From: Nocardioides mesophilus
GTDB lineage: Bacteria > Actinomycetota > Actinomycetes > Propionibacteriales > Nocardioidaceae
Assembly (NCBI RefSeq): GCF_014395785.1
Contig: NZ_CP060713.1
Coordinates: forward strand, 3,686,501 to 3,750,500
Direction of reading: 5' to 3'
DNA: 64,000 nt
Positions 40,358 to 48,964 of the stretch are shown here, in pieces. The notes under the pieces are model-generated. The model was not told where the DNA came from, did no database searches, and saw only the letters and a list, made by a program, of their open reading frames with translations. A program made the position numbers and the translations under genes. How positions within the stretch are numbered: position 1 is the stretch's first letter; each line of letters begins with the position of its first letter.

Positions 40358-41536
40358 ATGGTCAGCATCGAACGTCGACCCACCACAGACACGCCGCCGT
40401 CGCATCGCCCCCGGCGCCGGTTCGCCGCCGCCGTGGCGGCTGCAGCGCTCCTGCCCGCCGGCCTCGCCGCGACCGCCGCCGCAGACCCGCAAACTGTCCC
40501 GAACGGGCCTTGGACCGGAGAGAACGGCTCCAGCCTGGCCGGGATCCACAGCTACGAGCAGCTGTGGAGCACGCTCGGGCAGATCGAGCAGCGCGCCCAG
40601 GGCTCGTTCGACCTCTCCGCCGCGCCGCTGCAGAGCAACACCGGCCGGGACATCCCGGTGGTCACCATCGGCGACGGGCCGACATCGGTGATGTACATCG
40701 CCAACCAGCACGGCAACGAGTTCGTGGTCTCCGAGGGGATGCTCGACCTCGTCCAAAGCATCAGCGGCAACTCCCAGGCAGCGCAGGAGATCCGCGACCA
40801 GCTCACCGTCACCATCGTGCCGCGCGTGAACGTCGACGGCTTCGATGCCGACGTCACCGATACCGACGGAGACACCACGCCTTGGCGGCAGAACTATGAC
40901 CCCCGCTGCACCCAGGCACCGTGCGACCCGTTCTACGCGATCGGCCGCGGCTACGACATCAACCGCTACCACTCCTACAGTGACAACGCCTACGACCACC
41001 CCTACCTCGAGGGCGACGACAACCTGAACCCGGTGCCCGAAGCGATCGCGATGCGGCTGCTGTGGGACGAGCGCCAGCCGGAGCTCGTGATCGACTTCCA
41101 CCACCAAGGCACGTACGTCGACGAGGACGGCAAGATGATCACCGGCTCCACGATGTGGCCGAACGCCGACGAGGAAGCCGCGAAGCTGGGGATCAGCGAC
41201 GAGTTCGCCGACACCGTCGAGCGTTCGCAGCGGGCGGTCTCGGTGATGCTGACCGAGCTGGAGCAGTACGGCTACGCCAACATCACCCGCTACCCGAGCA
41301 CGTCGACCCCCGGCATCGCGCGCAACGCCTACGGGTTGCTCGGGTCCGCTTCGGTGCTCTTCGAGCTGCGCGGCGGCATCGACGCCAAGTCCAACGGCTA
41401 CATCGCCAAGACGGCCGCGAACGCGGGACAGGCAGTGCTCGAGGCCGTGGCCGACGGGTCGTGGGAGACCGCCAGCCTGGAGCCGGTGAAGAACATCCGC
41501 GAGCGCGGCGACTACGTCAGCGACCCGCACGAGTGA
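40358..41536 (+). CDS. Secreted M14-family zinc carboxypeptidase
   Basis: 392 residues, ATG with GAGGAG upstream. A basic N-terminus and signal peptide (RRRFAAAVAAAALLPAGLAA, cut near TAAA) are followed by the catalytic domain. Zinc ligands are in NQHGNEF (H-x-x-E) and in the histidines of VIDFHHQGTYVD; the catalytic base is probably the Glu of VLFELRGG. The substrate-binding NRYHSY and arginine segments are present. The enzyme should act outside the cell on peptides or peptidoglycan stems. A GC-rich hairpin follows. Confidence 0.9.
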   Translation: MVSIERRPTTDTPPSHRPRRRFAAAVAAAALLPAGLAATAAADPQTVPNGPWTGENGSSLAGIHSYEQLWSTLGQIEQRAQGSFDLSAAPLQSNTGRDIPVVTIGDGPTSVMYIANQHGNEFVVSEGMLDLVQSISGNSQAAQEIRDQLTVTIVPRVNVDGFDADVTDTDGDTTPWRQNYDPRCTQAPCDPFYAIGRGYDINRYHSYSDNAYDHPYLEGDDNLNPVPEAIAMRLLWDERQPELVIDFHHQGTYVDEDGKMITGSTMWPNADEEAAKLGISDEFADTVERSQRAVSVMLTELEQYGYANITRYPSTSTPGIARNAYGLLGSASVLFELRGGIDAKSNGYIAKTAANAGQAVLEAVADGSWETASLEPVKNIRERGDYVSDPHE

Positions 41537-41871
41537 CCCCACGGTAGATCGGCGACGCGCGCCGGGCCGGTACGTCGACGTACCAGCCCGGCGTTGCGTC
41601 CGGGTGGATGCAACGCGGTCAAGCATCCCGCGCCGCCTCCGCCGACGGCGTGACGTTGGGGTAAAGCAGGTCCGTTCGACGTCGAGGTAGGAGCACCGGG
41701 GACAGCGGTGACGCTGCTGAGGGGTGGGTGTCGGCGGACGGGCTGTCCGCGGTTCCTGGTCGCGGCGTGGCTTCGGGCCGGGTTTCGTCCACAGAGCGCA
41801 GCCCGCCTCGCTCGTTCACTGCTCGAAGACTCGTGCGGGGGAAGCGGTTGACCTTCTTCTAGCGTGGGTGC
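41537..41871. other. 335-bp region between the peptidase and the first DUF222/HNH gene
   Basis: Holds the terminator at 41560-41593 and, from about 41770, sequence partly shared with the region in front of the second HNH copy (for example CTTCGGGCCGG and GTCCACAG). TTCTAGCGTGG directly before the ATG is common to both copies and fits a leaderless -10. Confidence 0.5.
41560..41593 (+). terminator. Terminator hairpin after the M14 peptidase
   Basis: CGCCGGGC pairs with GCCCGGCG, with the internal palindrome TACGTCGACGTA in the loop. No T-run beyond GTTG. Confidence 0.6.
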
Positions 41872-43206
41872 ATGACCTCGTTGACCACTGCGCCGCCGCC
41901 TTCCGGGCCGCTGTCTGCTGGGCCGCCGCCGGGCGGGCCGCCGGTGGGTGGGCCGCCGGTGGGTGGGCAGGTGGTGGTGCGGTTCGTGTCGTCGTTGTCG
42001 GGGGCGTTGGATCGGTTGTCGGGTGCGCCGTTGTGGTCGATGACGCCGGAGGAGGAGCGGACTGCTCTGGTGGAGCTGCGGCGGCAGCGGGCGCGGTTGG
42101 AGGAGCTGGAGCTGCGGCTGCTGCTGCAGGCCGACCGCGATGAGGTGGGGGCGGAGTCGGGGGCGGTGAGCACGCCGGCGTGGCTGGCGCACGCGACGAA
42201 GACCACGGCGGCGGCCCGGCACCGGGACCTGCACCTGGCCAGGAAGCTCGACGAGCGGTTCCCGGTGGTGCGGGCGGCGTTCGCGGCGGGGTGGATCGAT
42301 GCGGAGAAGGCCGGCATCGTCGCCGATGCGGTGGATGCGTTGACCGGTGAGTTCGACGAGCTGCCGCCGGGCACGGCGGCGCGGGCCGAGGCGCACCTGG
42401 TGGAGCAGGCGAAGTGCTTCGACGCGCCGCGGTTGCGGCAGCTGGGCAAGCGGTTGTTCGAGGTGGTCTGCCCCGAGGCTGCCGATGCGGCGGAGGGACG
42501 GAAGCTGGCGGCGGAGGAGGCGCGGGCGCGGGCTGCGGCGCGGTTCTCGGTGCGGGACAACGGCGACGGCACCAGCGAGGGCCGGTTCAAGCTGCCCACC
42601 CTGCACGCGGAGCTGTTGCGGAAGGCGTTGGAGGCGTTGACCAGCCCACGGCGGCTCGGGGCGGGCCGGCTGGACCCGGCGACCGGCCGGAAGCTGCCGC
42701 ACGCCACGCTGCTCGGGCAGGGGCTGATCGAGCTGCTGGAGAACCACCTGTGTGATCTGCCGAGCGTGAACGGGTCGCCGTTCACGCTGGTGGTGACGAT
42801 CGGCTACGACACGTTGGTCTCCGGGATCGGGGTCGGCACCCTGGATACCGGGCACCGGATCTCGGCCGGGGAGGCACGGCGGTTGGCGTGCAAGGCCGGG
42901 CTGATCCCGATGGTGCTGGGTGGGGACTCGGTGGTGCTGGACCTGGGTCGGGAGCAGCGGCTGTTCGACCGGTACCAGAAGATCGTCATCAACCACCGCT
43001 ACCAGGGCTGCGCGGCGGAGAACTGTGACCGGCCACCGGCCTGGATGGAGTTCCACCACCAGGACCCCTGGCACCAGGGCGGCGCCACCGACGCCACGAA
43101 AGGCATCTCGTTCTGCGCCCCGCACCACCACATGGCCGACCACCCCCAGACCTACGACCAAACCCGACTCCCCGACGGCAAGGTCCGCTTCACCAGGAGG
43201 ACATAG
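41872..43206 (+). CDS. DUF222/HNH endonuclease repeat protein, copy 1 (13E12-like)
   Basis: 444 residues. A Pro/Gly-rich N-terminus precedes the DUF222 helical domain (LVELRRQRARLEELELRLLL, then TPAWLAHATKTTAAARHRDL, AEKAGIVADAVDALTGEFDE). The C-terminal HNH nuclease has HRYQGCAAENCDRPPAWMEF, the HH of FHHQDPW, and FCAPHHHMADH. Nearly identical to the copy at 52576-53895: I count nine substitutions and one 5-residue insertion. The insertion comes from a 15-bp tandem duplication (GGPPVGG twice) in this copy. Such multicopy genes are the REP13E12 family of actinobacteria; their biological role is unknown. Confidence 0.92.
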   Translation: MTSLTTAPPPSGPLSAGPPPGGPPVGGPPVGGQVVVRFVSSLSGALDRLSGAPLWSMTPEEERTALVELRRQRARLEELELRLLLQADRDEVGAESGAVSTPAWLAHATKTTAAARHRDLHLARKLDERFPVVRAAFAAGWIDAEKAGIVADAVDALTGEFDELPPGTAARAEAHLVEQAKCFDAPRLRQLGKRLFEVVCPEAADAAEGRKLAAEEARARAAARFSVRDNGDGTSEGRFKLPTLHAELLRKALEALTSPRRLGAGRLDPATGRKLPHATLLGQGLIELLENHLCDLPSVNGSPFTLVVTIGYDTLVSGIGVGTLDTGHRISAGEARRLACKAGLIPMVLGGDSVVLDLGREQRLFDRYQKIVINHRYQGCAAENCDRPPAWMEFHHQDPWHQGGATDATKGISFCAPHHHMADHPQTYDQTRLPDGKVRFTRRT

Positions 43207-43259
43207 GCCGTCCCGAGAGATCCCCGATCCCTCCCTGCTCGCCGGCCAGGCCGGCTCGC

Positions 43260-45125
43260 CTACAACGCGTCGAGCGCGCGCGCCACCGGCACCACCGAAG
43301 TGGCGGCCCAGGCCTGCGGGCGACAGGACGCGGGGTAGGGGACCGGCGGCCAGACCTCGTCGGCCGGCTGACCGCCGAACAGCTCGGGCAGCCGGTAGTC
43401 GAAGCCCTCGGCCGCGGACAGCAGCCCCGACGCGACCGTCGCCGCCTCGGCGGTGAACCCGTCGCGCAGCATCCCCTCGATCACCACCGCGGTGTCGTGG
43501 GACCACACCGAGCCGGCGTGGTAGCGCAGCGGCCAGTAGGCGCCGTTGGTGGTCGACAACGTGCGGATGCCGTAGCCGGAGAACATCGTCGGGTCGAGCA
43601 ACCGGTCTACGACGACCCGCTGCTCGTCGGCGTCGAGGAGGCCGGTGCCGAGCAGGTGCCCGATGTTCGAGCTCACCCCGTCGACCGGCCGCTTCTTGGC
43701 ATCGAGTGCCAACGCGGGGTAGCGGCCCTGCGCGTCGGACACCCAGAACGTCTCGCGGAACCGCTCCTTCATCGCCGCCGCCCAGGCGCGCCACGACTCC
43801 CCACCGGAGCGGCCGAAGGCGTCGAGCAGCGCGGCCCCGTCCAGTGCCGCCTCGTAGGCGTAGGCCTGCACCTCGCACAGCGCGATCGGACCCTCGGCGA
43901 TCGTGCCGTCATGCCAGCGGATCGAGTCACCGGAGTCCTTCCAGCCCTGGTTGGCCAGGCCGTGCCCGGTGGTGTCGAGGTACTCCAGGAACCCGTCCCC
44001 GTCGGAGTCGCCGTAGTCGCCCAGCCAGCGCAGCGCCGCCTCCAGGTTGTCCAGCAGCGCCTCGACCTCGCCGGCCGGCATGCCGGCGCGCCAGGTGTCG
44101 TGCAACAGCGTGATCCACAGCGGCGTCGCGTCGATGGTGCCGTAGTAGACCGGCGGCAGGTGGAAGCGTTCGCCCTCGTGCGAGACGTCGGTACGTCGTA
44201 CCTCGTGGAGGATCTTGCCGGGCTGCTCGGCCGTCTCCTCATCGACCTTGGTGCCCTGACGTGCCGCGAGCGCGCGCAGCGTGCCCTCGGCGAGCGACCG
44301 GTCGACCGGCAGCAGCATCCGCGCCGCGATCAACGAGTCCCGACCGAACATCGTGTAGAACCAGGGCGCGCCGGCGGCCAGGAACACGTCGTCCGGCAGC
44401 GACCGGTCCGCGATCCGGAGGCTGTTCAGGTCCGAGAACGCCCGGTCGGCCAGCCGCTGCAGCCGCTGGTCGGTCGTGTCGAGCCGCGGCGTGGGCACCG
44501 GCGGAGCAGGGACCCCCAGGACCGGAGCGGCGACGTCGGACGCGCGGAGCGTCCAGCCGACGACCTGCTCGGAGCCGGGGGAGAGGCGCACCTCCCAGCC
44601 GAGCGCCAGCGTGCCACTGCGCGCGTCCACCGAGCCGCCGGTCACGGTCACCTCCGCGGTGGTGTCCGCGTCCCGCCACGACCAGCGGGGTGCGTCGACG
44701 GCGGGGGCCACCGCGGCGGTGTAGCCGGACTTGATCGCCTCCATCCCCACCGAGTCGAGCCCCAGCACCAGCTCGAGGGAGACCGAGATGTCCTCGTGCA
44801 GCGCCGACGCGACCCGCAGCTCCTCGGTGACCGTGTCGACGTCCGCGCGGCGGGTCCGCTCGATCACCAGCAGCGGGTCCGGCACCTCGGTGGGCGCGGT
44901 GACGACGTACACGAACTTCACCTCGGTGGCAGAGCGCACCTGGGTCGAGACGTGCCGCAGCTCGTGCTGGGCCACCCCGAGCCGCGCGGACGCGACGACC
45001 CGCTCGTCGCCGCAGTAGATGCCCTCGGCGCCTCCGCCGATCGCGCCGTCGGTCTGCGACCACGCTTGGACGGGGGCGCGGAAGACGCCGGTCAGGTGGG
45101 CGAGGTAGGGCTGCGTGGCGGTCAT
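43260..45125 (-). CDS. Amylo-alpha-1,6-glucosidase (glycogen debranching family)
   Basis: 621 residues, ATG at 45125 with AGGAGGCG upstream. An N-terminal glycogen-debranching-type beta domain (TDGAIGGGAEGIYCGDERVV) is followed by a six-hairpin glycosidase domain with APWFYTMFGRDSLIAARMLL, PPVYYGTIDATPLWITLLHD, GHGLANQGWKDSGDSIR, and the last catalytic region GVSSNIGHLLGTGLL. By family it hydrolyses alpha-1,6 or related glucosidic links, in the cytoplasm (no signal peptide). It is divergent from a LacI gene and sugar transporter, with two identical operators between, so the locus probably uses an alpha-glucan or sucrose-like sugar. Confidence 0.9.
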   Translation of the reverse strand: MTATQPYLAHLTGVFRAPVQAWSQTDGAIGGGAEGIYCGDERVVASARLGVAQHELRHVSTQVRSATEVKFVYVVTAPTEVPDPLLVIERTRRADVDTVTEELRVASALHEDISVSLELVLGLDSVGMEAIKSGYTAAVAPAVDAPRWSWRDADTTAEVTVTGGSVDARSGTLALGWEVRLSPGSEQVVGWTLRASDVAAPVLGVPAPPVPTPRLDTTDQRLQRLADRAFSDLNSLRIADRSLPDDVFLAAGAPWFYTMFGRDSLIAARMLLPVDRSLAEGTLRALAARQGTKVDEETAEQPGKILHEVRRTDVSHEGERFHLPPVYYGTIDATPLWITLLHDTWRAGMPAGEVEALLDNLEAALRWLGDYGDSDGDGFLEYLDTTGHGLANQGWKDSGDSIRWHDGTIAEGPIALCEVQAYAYEAALDGAALLDAFGRSGGESWRAWAAAMKERFRETFWVSDAQGRYPALALDAKKRPVDGVSSNIGHLLGTGLLDADEQRVVVDRLLDPTMFSGYGIRTLSTTNGAYWPLRYHAGSVWSHDTAVVIEGMLRDGFTAEAATVASGLLSAAEGFDYRLPELFGGQPADEVWPPVPYPASCRPQAWAATSVVPVARALDAL

Positions 45126-45272
45126 GGGGGCGCCTCCTGGATGGGGGACGGAACGGTGCGTCAGGTCGGCAGTCCGGTCGCCGTCGAGCCCTCGGGCGAG
45201 GGCTCCGGGCCGTCATGTTGCGGCAACGGCTCTTGACACCGCGTGTCCGGGGTCACAGGATGACGCTACAGC

Positions 45273-45284
45273 GTTGAACGTTCA
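45273..45284. promoter_or_regulatory. LacI operator 1 (proximal to the debranching gene)
   Basis: TTGAACGTTCAA, a perfect 12-bp palindrome with the central CG typical of LacI-family operators. An identical site lies 69 bp away. Confidence 0.8.
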
Positions 45285-45341
45285 AAATCCTTTTTCACCG
45301 ATGTGAGCCAGATGACCGGCTCATAAATTCCGGGTGAAGTT

Positions 45342-45353
45342 TTGAACGTTCAA
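45342..45353. promoter_or_regulatory. LacI operator 2 (proximal to the lacI-type gene)
   Basis: A second copy of TTGAACGTTCAA, centre-to-centre 69 bp from the first, between divergent genes. Between the two sites GAGCC...GGCTC (45305-45322) forms another inverted repeat. The spacing could allow looping. Confidence 0.8.
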
Positions 45354-45399
45354 CATCGACCGGGCACCAGATCACGAGCAGAGTCGGAAGGAGCAGACG

Positions 45400-46446
45400 A
45401 TGGCCGAACGACCGACCCTCGTCTCGCTCGCCCGCGACCTCGGGGTCTCACGCCAGACGATCTCCAACGCCCTCAACGCCCCGCAGCGGGTCAACGCCGT
45501 CACCCTCGAGCGGGTCCTCAAGGGAATCGAGGAGTCCGGCTACCGCCCGCACGTGGCCGGCCGGCAGCTGCGGACCCGCAGCTCGCACAACCTCGCGATG
45601 CGGCTCTACCCGTCGACCGACGGCATCAACGGCTCGGTGCTCGACCGGTTCCTGCACGCGCTCACCGAGGCCGCCCAGCGACGCAGCTACCGCCTGACGC
45701 TCTTCACCGCGGCCGACGACGCCGGCGAGATCGACGCGATCGACGACCTGCTCGGCACCGCCGACATCGACGGGTTCGTGCTCACCAGCACCCACCACGA
45801 CGACGCCCGGACCGCCTGGCTGCTCGAGCACGACGTTCCCTTTGTCGCCTTCGGCAGGCCGTGGAGCAGCGCCCCCCACGAGGCGGCGCACTCGTGGGTC
45901 GACGTCGACGGCGGCGCCGGTACGGCGGAGGCCGCCGCGCTCCTGCTGGCAAAGGGCCATCGCCACGTCGGGTTCCTCGGCTGGCCGGGCGGCTCTGGAG
46001 TCGGCGACGACCGACGTGACGGGTGGCGCCGCACCCTCGCCGCCGCCGGCCTCGACGACGTGGCGGCCCGGCTCCACGCCGAGGTCGAGGACAGCGTCCC
46101 GCAGGGCGCCCGCGGCGCGCGGGAGCTGTTCGAGCGCGGCGCGACCGCGCTGGTCTGTGCGAGCGACTCGCTGGCTCTCGGCGCGGTCACCGCCTGGCGC
46201 GAGCTCGAGCCCCATGCCGTCGCCGGGCCGCCCGTCATCGGCTTCGACGACACCCCGGTGGTCTCCGCGCTCGGGCTCTCCAGCGTCCGCCAGCCGATCG
46301 AGCAGGTCGCCCAGCACGTGGTCGACCTGCTGCTGCGACAGCTGCCGAACCGGCCCGACCCGGACCGCACCGCGCGTCACGAGCTGATCCCCGCATCGCT
46401 GGTCGAGCGCGAACCCGATCCGCACCTGTTCGAGCCCACGGACTGA
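45400..46446 (+). CDS. LacI-family transcriptional repressor
   Basis: 348 residues. The N-terminal HTH is TLVSLARDLGVSRQTISNAL with NAPQRVNAVTLERV, and the hinge helix region is ESGYRPHVAGRQLRTR. The periplasmic-binding-like sensor follows (IDGFVLTSTHHDD, HRHVGFLGWPGGS, ALVCASDSLALGAV, VIGFDDTPVVSALGLSSVRQ). It should repress itself, the downstream ABC genes and the divergent glucosidase through the twin TTGAACGTTCAA sites until a sugar binds. Confidence 0.95.
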   Translation: MAERPTLVSLARDLGVSRQTISNALNAPQRVNAVTLERVLKGIEESGYRPHVAGRQLRTRSSHNLAMRLYPSTDGINGSVLDRFLHALTEAAQRRSYRLTLFTAADDAGEIDAIDDLLGTADIDGFVLTSTHHDDARTAWLLEHDVPFVAFGRPWSSAPHEAAHSWVDVDGGAGTAEAAALLLAKGHRHVGFLGWPGGSGVGDDRRDGWRRTLAAAGLDDVAARLHAEVEDSVPQGARGARELFERGATALVCASDSLALGAVTAWRELEPHAVAGPPVIGFDDTPVVSALGLSSVRQPIEQVAQHVVDLLLRQLPNRPDPDRTARHELIPASLVEREPDPHLFEPTD

Positions 46447-46517
46447 CCCGCCCCCGCCGCCGGTCGCGGCCCTCACCCCAGACACCCCACCTCCCCCCAC
46501 GAAGAAGGAGCCAGCAC

Positions 46518-47783
46518 ATGAAGCCCCCCACCTCCGCCGTCCACCGACCGAGAGTCCGCCGCCTGGCCGCCGCCGCGGTCGGAACCTCCGCCGCGATGCT
46601 GCTCGCCGCCTGCGGCGGCTCCGGCTTCCAGGACAGCTCCGGCGCCGAGCAGAAGAGCGACGGTCCGATCACGGTCCTCATCGGCTCCTCCGGTGACGCC
46701 GAGACCAAGGCCGTCACCGAAGCGGTGAAGAAGTGGTCCGACGAGTCCGGCACCAAGGCCGAGGTCCGCGCGGCCTCCGACCTCAACCAGGAGCTCGCGC
46801 AGGGCTTCGCCGGCGGGGAGCCGCCGGACGTCTTCTACCTGTCGACCGACCAGCTCGCCTCGTACGCCTCGAACGGCTCGCTGGAGCCCTACGCGAGTGA
46901 CCTGGAGAACGCCGACGCGTTCTTCCCGTCGCTCAAGGACGCCTTCACCTACGACGACCAGTTCTGGTGCGCGCCGAAGGACTTCTCCACGCTGGCGCTG
47001 GTGATCAACACCAAGATGTGGAAGCAGGCGGGCCTCAGCGAGGCCGACATCCCCACCACCTGGGACGAGCTCTCCGCCGTGGCGCAGAAGCTCACCAAGG
47101 GCAAGCAGAAGGGGCTGGTCTTCAGCCCGGAGTACCAGCGCGTCGGCGTCTTCTTCGAGCAGAACGGCGGTGGCCTGGTCAACGACGAGGGCACCGAGGC
47201 GACGGTGAACAGCCCGGAGAACGTCGAGGCTCTCACCCACGTCAAGAAGATGCTCGCCGACGGCTACGCCGCCTACACCACCGACGTCGGCGCCGGCTGG
47301 GGTGGCGAGGCGTTCGGCAAGGGTCTCGCTGCGATGACGATCGAGGGCAACTGGATCGCCGGAGCCATGGAGAACGACTACCCCGACGTCGACTACCAGG
47401 TGGTGAAGCTGCCCGCCGGCCCCGCGAGTGAGGGCACCCTGCAGTTCACCAACTGCTGGGGGATCGCCTCGGGCAGCGACAACATCAAGGGCTCGGTCGC
47501 CCTCGTCGAGCAGCTCACGTCCGCGGACCAGCAGATGGCCTTCGCCGACGCCTTCGGTGTGATGCCGTCGGTCGTGGAGGTCGCCGACGAGTGGAAGAGC
47601 GCCAACCCGGAGATGGCGGCGTTCATCGAGAGCGCCGACTTCGCCGGCAACCTGCCCACGCAGGAGGGAGCCGCCGACGTGATCGGCGAGCTCAACGCCC
47701 AGCTGGCGACCCTGAAGAACACCGAGCCGCAGCAGATCCTGGACGGTGTCCAGAAGAACATGGAAGCCGTCGTCTCGCCGTAG
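46518..47783 (+). CDS. Sugar ABC transporter substrate-binding lipoprotein
   Basis: 421 residues, ATG after AGAAGGAG. The lipoprotein signal ends in MLLAACGGSG. A mature family-1 binding protein: GPITVLIGSSGDAETKAVTE, PPDVFYLSTDQLASYASNG, AFTYDDQFWCAPKDFSTLAL, VGVFFEQNGGGLVNDEGTEA, AAMTIEGNWIAGAM. It lies between the LacI gene (71 bp) and the permeases (80 bp with a hairpin). Sugar specificity is unknown; an alpha-glucoside is suggested by the debranching enzyme. Confidence 0.93.
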   Translation: MKPPTSAVHRPRVRRLAAAAVGTSAAMLLAACGGSGFQDSSGAEQKSDGPITVLIGSSGDAETKAVTEAVKKWSDESGTKAEVRAASDLNQELAQGFAGGEPPDVFYLSTDQLASYASNGSLEPYASDLENADAFFPSLKDAFTYDDQFWCAPKDFSTLALVINTKMWKQAGLSEADIPTTWDELSAVAQKLTKGKQKGLVFSPEYQRVGVFFEQNGGGLVNDEGTEATVNSPENVEALTHVKKMLADGYAAYTTDVGAGWGGEAFGKGLAAMTIEGNWIAGAMENDYPDVDYQVVKLPAGPASEGTLQFTNCWGIASGSDNIKGSVALVEQLTSADQQMAFADAFGVMPSVVEVADEWKSANPEMAAFIESADFAGNLPTQEGAADVIGELNAQLATLKNTEPQQILDGVQKNMEAVVSP

Positions 47784-47797
47784 TCGGTCCCCCGAAC

Positions 47798-47840
47798 GGT
47801 GGTCCCCGTCCGCCTCCTCCATCGGCAGGCGGGGACCACC
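47798..47840 (+). promoter_or_regulatory. Intercistronic hairpin between binding protein and permease genes
   Basis: GGTGGTCCCC pairs perfectly with GGGGACCACC, with further pairing inside. Such hairpins after the binding-protein gene are common in sugar ABC operons and can raise its mRNA level relative to the permeases. Confidence 0.6.
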
Positions 47841-47863
47841 CACCACCCCCAGGAGGGGTTCAG

Positions 47864-48964
47864 ATGACAACGCGAGGTAGCCGCCCGGCTCGTGCCGGGC
47901 TGGGGAACAAGGCCCGCCAGGAGTTCGCCGGCTGGATCTTCATCTCCCCGGTGGTCCTGCTGCTCGGACTCTTCCTGCTGGTCCCCGTGCTGATGGCGGC
48001 ATGGGTGAGCGTGTCGGACTGGTCCGGCCAGGGAAGCCCGCTGTCGTCGGACGTGTCGTTCGTCGGCGCCGAGAACTACACGCGCATCCTCTTCGGCGGC
48101 GGCCTGGACACCCAGGACTTCGGTACGTCGCTCCGCAACAACCTCTACTACGTGGTGCTCGTCGTGCCGCTGCAGACCGCGCTGGCCCTCGGGCTCGCCG
48201 TGCTGGTCAGCAAGCGGCTCCTCAAGGCCCGCGGCTTCTTCCGCACCGCGTTCTACTTCCCGTCGGTGACCAGCTCGGTCGCGATCACCGCGCTGTGGCT
48301 GTTCCTCTTCAACGCCTCCGGCGTGGTCAACAAGATCCTGTCCTGGGTGAGCATCGACGGACCCAACTGGTTCTCCGACCCCCGCGGCGTGCTCCACCTG
48401 CTCCTCGGCGTCGTCGGCATCGACACCGCGCCCCCGGCGCTGGCGAACGGAGAGTTCCTCGGCATCTCATGGTGGGAGTGGCTGGCCGGGCCTTCGGTCG
48501 CGATGAGCGCCTTCGTGCTCATGGCCATCTTCACGACGTCGGGCACGTTCATGCTGCTCTTCATCGCGGCCCTGCAGAACATCGGCCCCGAGATGGAGGA
48601 GGCCGCGACCATCGACCGGGCGAATGCCTGGCAGCGGTTCCGCTACATCACCCTGCCGATGCTCAAGCCGACGATGTTCACGGTGATCACGCTCGGTCTG
48701 ATCGGCACCTGGCAGGTCTTCGACCAGATCTACACCGGCACCCAGGGCGGTCCGGCGAAGACGACGCTGACGCCGGCCTACCTGTCCTTCAACGCCGCGT
48801 TCAACCAGAACGACTGGGGCGAGGGTGCGGCCATCGCCTTCATCCTCTTCGCGATCATCGTCTTCTTCACGCTGGTGCAGCGGTGGATCCTGCGGGACCG
48901 GGACAAGGTGACCAGCACGCGTGACCCGAGAGCAACGGCAGCAGCGGTGGAGGCGGAGCGATGA
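47864..48964 (+). CDS. Sugar ABC transporter permease (MalF/UgpA type)
   Basis: 366 residues, ATG after AGGAGGGG. Six or more transmembrane spans (WIFISPVVLLLGLFLLVPVL first). The ABC-ATPase docking EAA loop is EMEEAATIDRANAWQRFRYI with the TLPMLKP continuation. A long loop (PNWFSDPRGVLHLLLGVVGI) separates middle helices and makes it longer than usual. The stop overlaps the next start (ATGA). No ATPase gene is in the locus. Confidence 0.93.
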   Translation: MTTRGSRPARAGLGNKARQEFAGWIFISPVVLLLGLFLLVPVLMAAWVSVSDWSGQGSPLSSDVSFVGAENYTRILFGGGLDTQDFGTSLRNNLYYVVLVVPLQTALALGLAVLVSKRLLKARGFFRTAFYFPSVTSSVAITALWLFLFNASGVVNKILSWVSIDGPNWFSDPRGVLHLLLGVVGIDTAPPALANGEFLGISWWEWLAGPSVAMSAFVLMAIFTTSGTFMLLFIAALQNIGPEMEEAATIDRANAWQRFRYITLPMLKPTMFTVITLGLIGTWQVFDQIYTGTQGGPAKTTLTPAYLSFNAAFNQNDWGEGAAIAFILFAIIVFFTLVQRWILRDRDKVTSTRDPRATAAAVEAER

